A program made the position numbers and the translations under genes. Positions 62,477 through 64,000 of a DNA stretch of 64,000 nt are shown here, one piece after another. Source of the stretch: an uncultured Aquimarina sp. (GTDB taxonomy: Bacteria > Bacteroidota > Bacteroidia > Flavobacteriales > Flavobacteriaceae). Under the pieces are notes generated by a model. It was not told the origin of the DNA, made no database searches, and saw only the letters and a program-made list of their open reading frames with translations. Every line of letters starts with the position of its first letter. Positions within the stretch are counted from its first letter, which is position 1. Location of the stretch: assembly GCA_947498775.1 (NCBI GenBank), contig CANMLL010000007.1:124001-188000 (forward strand), read 5' to 3'.

Positions 62477-64000
62477 ATGAAAACAAAGATTAATACTATT
62501 CTAACATTACTTTTGATGTTAGCCATGCAGAATATTTCTGCACAAAGCAAGACTATCACCGGTGTGGTCACAGAGCAATCAGGCTTACCTTTACCTGGCG
62601 TAACTGTCACTGTCAAAGGAACTGCAACTGGTGCCCAGACCGATTTTGACGGCGAATATCAACTAGAAGCCAGTCCTTCAGACGTTATCGTTTTTAGTTA
62701 TGTAGGTATGCAAACTCAAGAAAGAATTGTAGGTTCTTCGGATTCCTACAATATTACAATGTTGGAAGACACTTCTGTGTTGGAAGAAGTAGTAGTAGTA
62801 GCATATGGTACAACTACCAAAGAAGCTTTTACTGGTTCGGCCAGCGTTATAAAATCTGAAGCCTTACAAACAAGAAGTGTAACGTCTCCAATTTCAGCTA
62901 TCGAAGGTAAAGCAACCGGAGTACAGTTTACTTCACCGTCTGGCCCGGGAGAGTCGCCTGGTATCGTTATACGTGGAGTAGGAACACTTAATGGTAGTAC
63001 AGATCCTCTGTATATCGTTGATGGAGTACAGTACAATATGCCATTAAACACCTTGAATCAAGAAGATATTGCCTCATTTACTATTTTAAAAGATGCGGCT
63101 TCTACTTCTCTATACGGTTCTAGAGCTGCTAATGGGGTGGTAATTATTACGACCAAAAAAGGAAAAAAAGGTGGTATAAAAGTCAACGCCTCTATGCAGA
63201 CTGGTTTTGTAACCCGTGGCGTTCCATTTTACGATCAGGTATCTCCCGGTCAATATTATGAATTAATGTGGGAAGCACTTAAAAACTCTAGAGCTGGAGG
63301 TGGAGATCCTGTGTTTGCTTCTGAAAATATATACAACCAATTGGGATACAATCCTTTCAACGTACCAAATGATCAAATCGTAGGTACTGATGGTCGCATT
63401 AATCCTAATGCAGAAGTTGTTTATAAAAGCCTAGATTGGTTTGATGAACTACAACGTACAGGTGTGAGAACTAACTCCAATATTAATGTTTCTGGAGGTG
63501 GTGAAGATCATTCCGTGTTTTTCTCAGCATCTTATTTAGATGACGAAAGTTTTGTCATAAGATCAGGTTTTAAACGATTGACCGCTAGATTAAATGCAGA
63601 ATTCAAGGCAAGTAAACGCTTGAAAATAGGGGGTAGTACAAATATAGCACTTACCGAAACTCGAGGCCCAAGCGCTGCGGGAGCGGGGAGTATCGCTAAC
63701 CCATTCAGTTTTGCTCAAAACATAGGGTCTATTTATCCTGTGTTTGTAAATGACAGACAAGGTAATATTGTTACCGACGAAGCAGGGAATCAAGTTTGGG
63801 ATAACGGTGAAGGATTTTCTGAATTTAATATTGGCTCAAGACCAGTAAATCAAGGACGTCATGCAATTCAAGAGTTAACATTAAATAACGAATTTGATCA
63901 AGATAACACTTACGGGTTTAGATTATTTTCAGAATATGAATTTTTAGATGGTCTAAAATTAAGACTAGATTATGGTCGAGATATCACCGATTTTTTTGAA
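62477..64000 (+). CDS. SusC/RagA-family TonB-linked outer-membrane receptor (5' part)
   Basis: 508 codons are in the window and the frame stays open at the edge, so the gene continues. Order: signal peptide MKTKINTILTLLLMLAMQNISAQ; CarboxypepD_reg-like domain (KTITGVVTEQSGLPLPGVTV, GTATGAQTDFDGEYQLEA); DEVVVVAYG-like segment here LEEVVVVAYGTTTKE; TonB plug (PGIVIRGVGTLNGSTDPLYI, VDGVQYN, SFTILKDAASTSLYGSRAAN, VVIITTKKGKKG); start of the barrel (INVSGGGEDHSVFFSASYLD). It imports oligosaccharides or peptides with a SusD partner, which would lie beyond the window. Confidence 0.93.
   Translation, partial: MKTKINTILTLLLMLAMQNISAQSKTITGVVTEQSGLPLPGVTVTVKGTATGAQTDFDGEYQLEASPSDVIVFSYVGMQTQERIVGSSDSYNITMLEDTSVLEEVVVVAYGTTTKEAFTGSASVIKSEALQTRSVTSPISAIEGKATGVQFTSPSGPGESPGIVIRGVGTLNGSTDPLYIVDGVQYNMPLNTLNQEDIASFTILKDAASTSLYGSRAANGVVIITTKKGKKGGIKVNASMQTGFVTRGVPFYDQVSPGQYYELMWEALKNSRAGGGDPVFASENIYNQLGYNPFNVPNDQIVGTDGRINPNAEVVYKSLDWFDELQRTGVRTNSNINVSGGGEDHSVFFSASYLDDESFVIRSGFKRLTARLNAEFKASKRLKIGGSTNIALTETRGPSAAGAGSIANPFSFAQNIGSIYPVFVNDRQGNIVTDEAGNQVWDNGEGFSEFNIGSRPVNQGRHAIQELTLNNEFDQDNTYGFRLFSEYEFLDGLKLRLDYGRDITDFFE

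Overview
The window looks like chromosomal DNA of a marine-type member of Flavobacteriaceae (Bacteroidota). The evidence is low G+C, a SusC/RagA TonB-linked receptor, a type IX secretion (T9SS) sorting domain, a GH97 enzyme, an LptD-like protein, many lipoproteins of the CSSDD type, and several promoters matching the Bacteroidota primary-sigma pattern (TTG or TTTG at -33, TAnnTTTG at -7, spacer of about 19-21). Most of it is ordinary core chromosome, densely packed and read in short operons on both strands. No prophage, integrase, IS transposase or CRISPR array was seen.

Layout. 1-0.8 kb: rpsF-rpsR-rplI ribosomal operon (minus) with a clear promoter. 1.1-4.3 kb: LytTR response regulator, tail to tail with priA. 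4.4-8.8 kb: three chalcone-isomerase-like secreted paralogues, a DUF2147 protein, a YihY membrane protein and nadC. 9-13.2 kb: rlmH, a UbiA-like prenyltransferase with a degenerate active-site motif, maf, a lipoprotein, a pterin dehydratase and yebC. 13.2-14.2 kb: a gene-poor stretch with inverted repeats and a broken lipoprotein gene. 14.2-18.7 kb: acyltransferase, a KdsB-KdnB fusion for the inner-core sugar of LPS, and an SF1 helicase. 18.9-21.3 kb: a three-gene operon ending in rsmD. 21.7-26 kb: aldo/keto reductase, a GH3/beta-lactamase-fold fusion, and a conserved orphan. 26.3-31.2 kb: an Hdr-like Fe-S module with a HAD protein, MlaD and a cell-wall amidase. 31.4-37.8 kb: lptD, a RidA protein, a GH97 gene interrupted by one amber codon, and a lipoprotein. 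37.8-42.6 kb: DinB, RDD, WD40 and other accessory proteins with repeat-rich spacers. 42.6-51.2 kb: Crp/Fnr regulator, mgsA, pfkA, tamB, tsaD, rsmE. 51.3-61.2 kb: T9SS cargo, phytase-like esterase, DUF1223, DUF4159, TrmH-type methyltransferase, AI-2E transporter, THUMP-like methyltransferase and two orphans. 61.4-64 kb: tRNA-Ser, tRNA-Pro and tRNA-Arg, a tRNA-linked GIY-YIG gene, and the start of a SusC-type receptor.

Themes. Envelope building recurs: KdsB-KdnB and LptD (LPS), MlaD and TamB (lipid or outer-membrane transport), an amidase and a NagZ-like GH3 domain (wall turnover), and a PlsC-like acyltransferase. RNA modification also recurs (rlmH, rsmD, rsmE, tsaD, TrmH, THUMP-like). The most unusual items are the KdsB-KdnB fusion without a visible KdnA partner, the UbiA-like protein that has lost its Asp-rich motif, the amber-interrupted GH97 gene, the GIY-YIG gene between a whole tRNA-Arg and a tRNA fragment, and several families of palindromic intergenic repeats.
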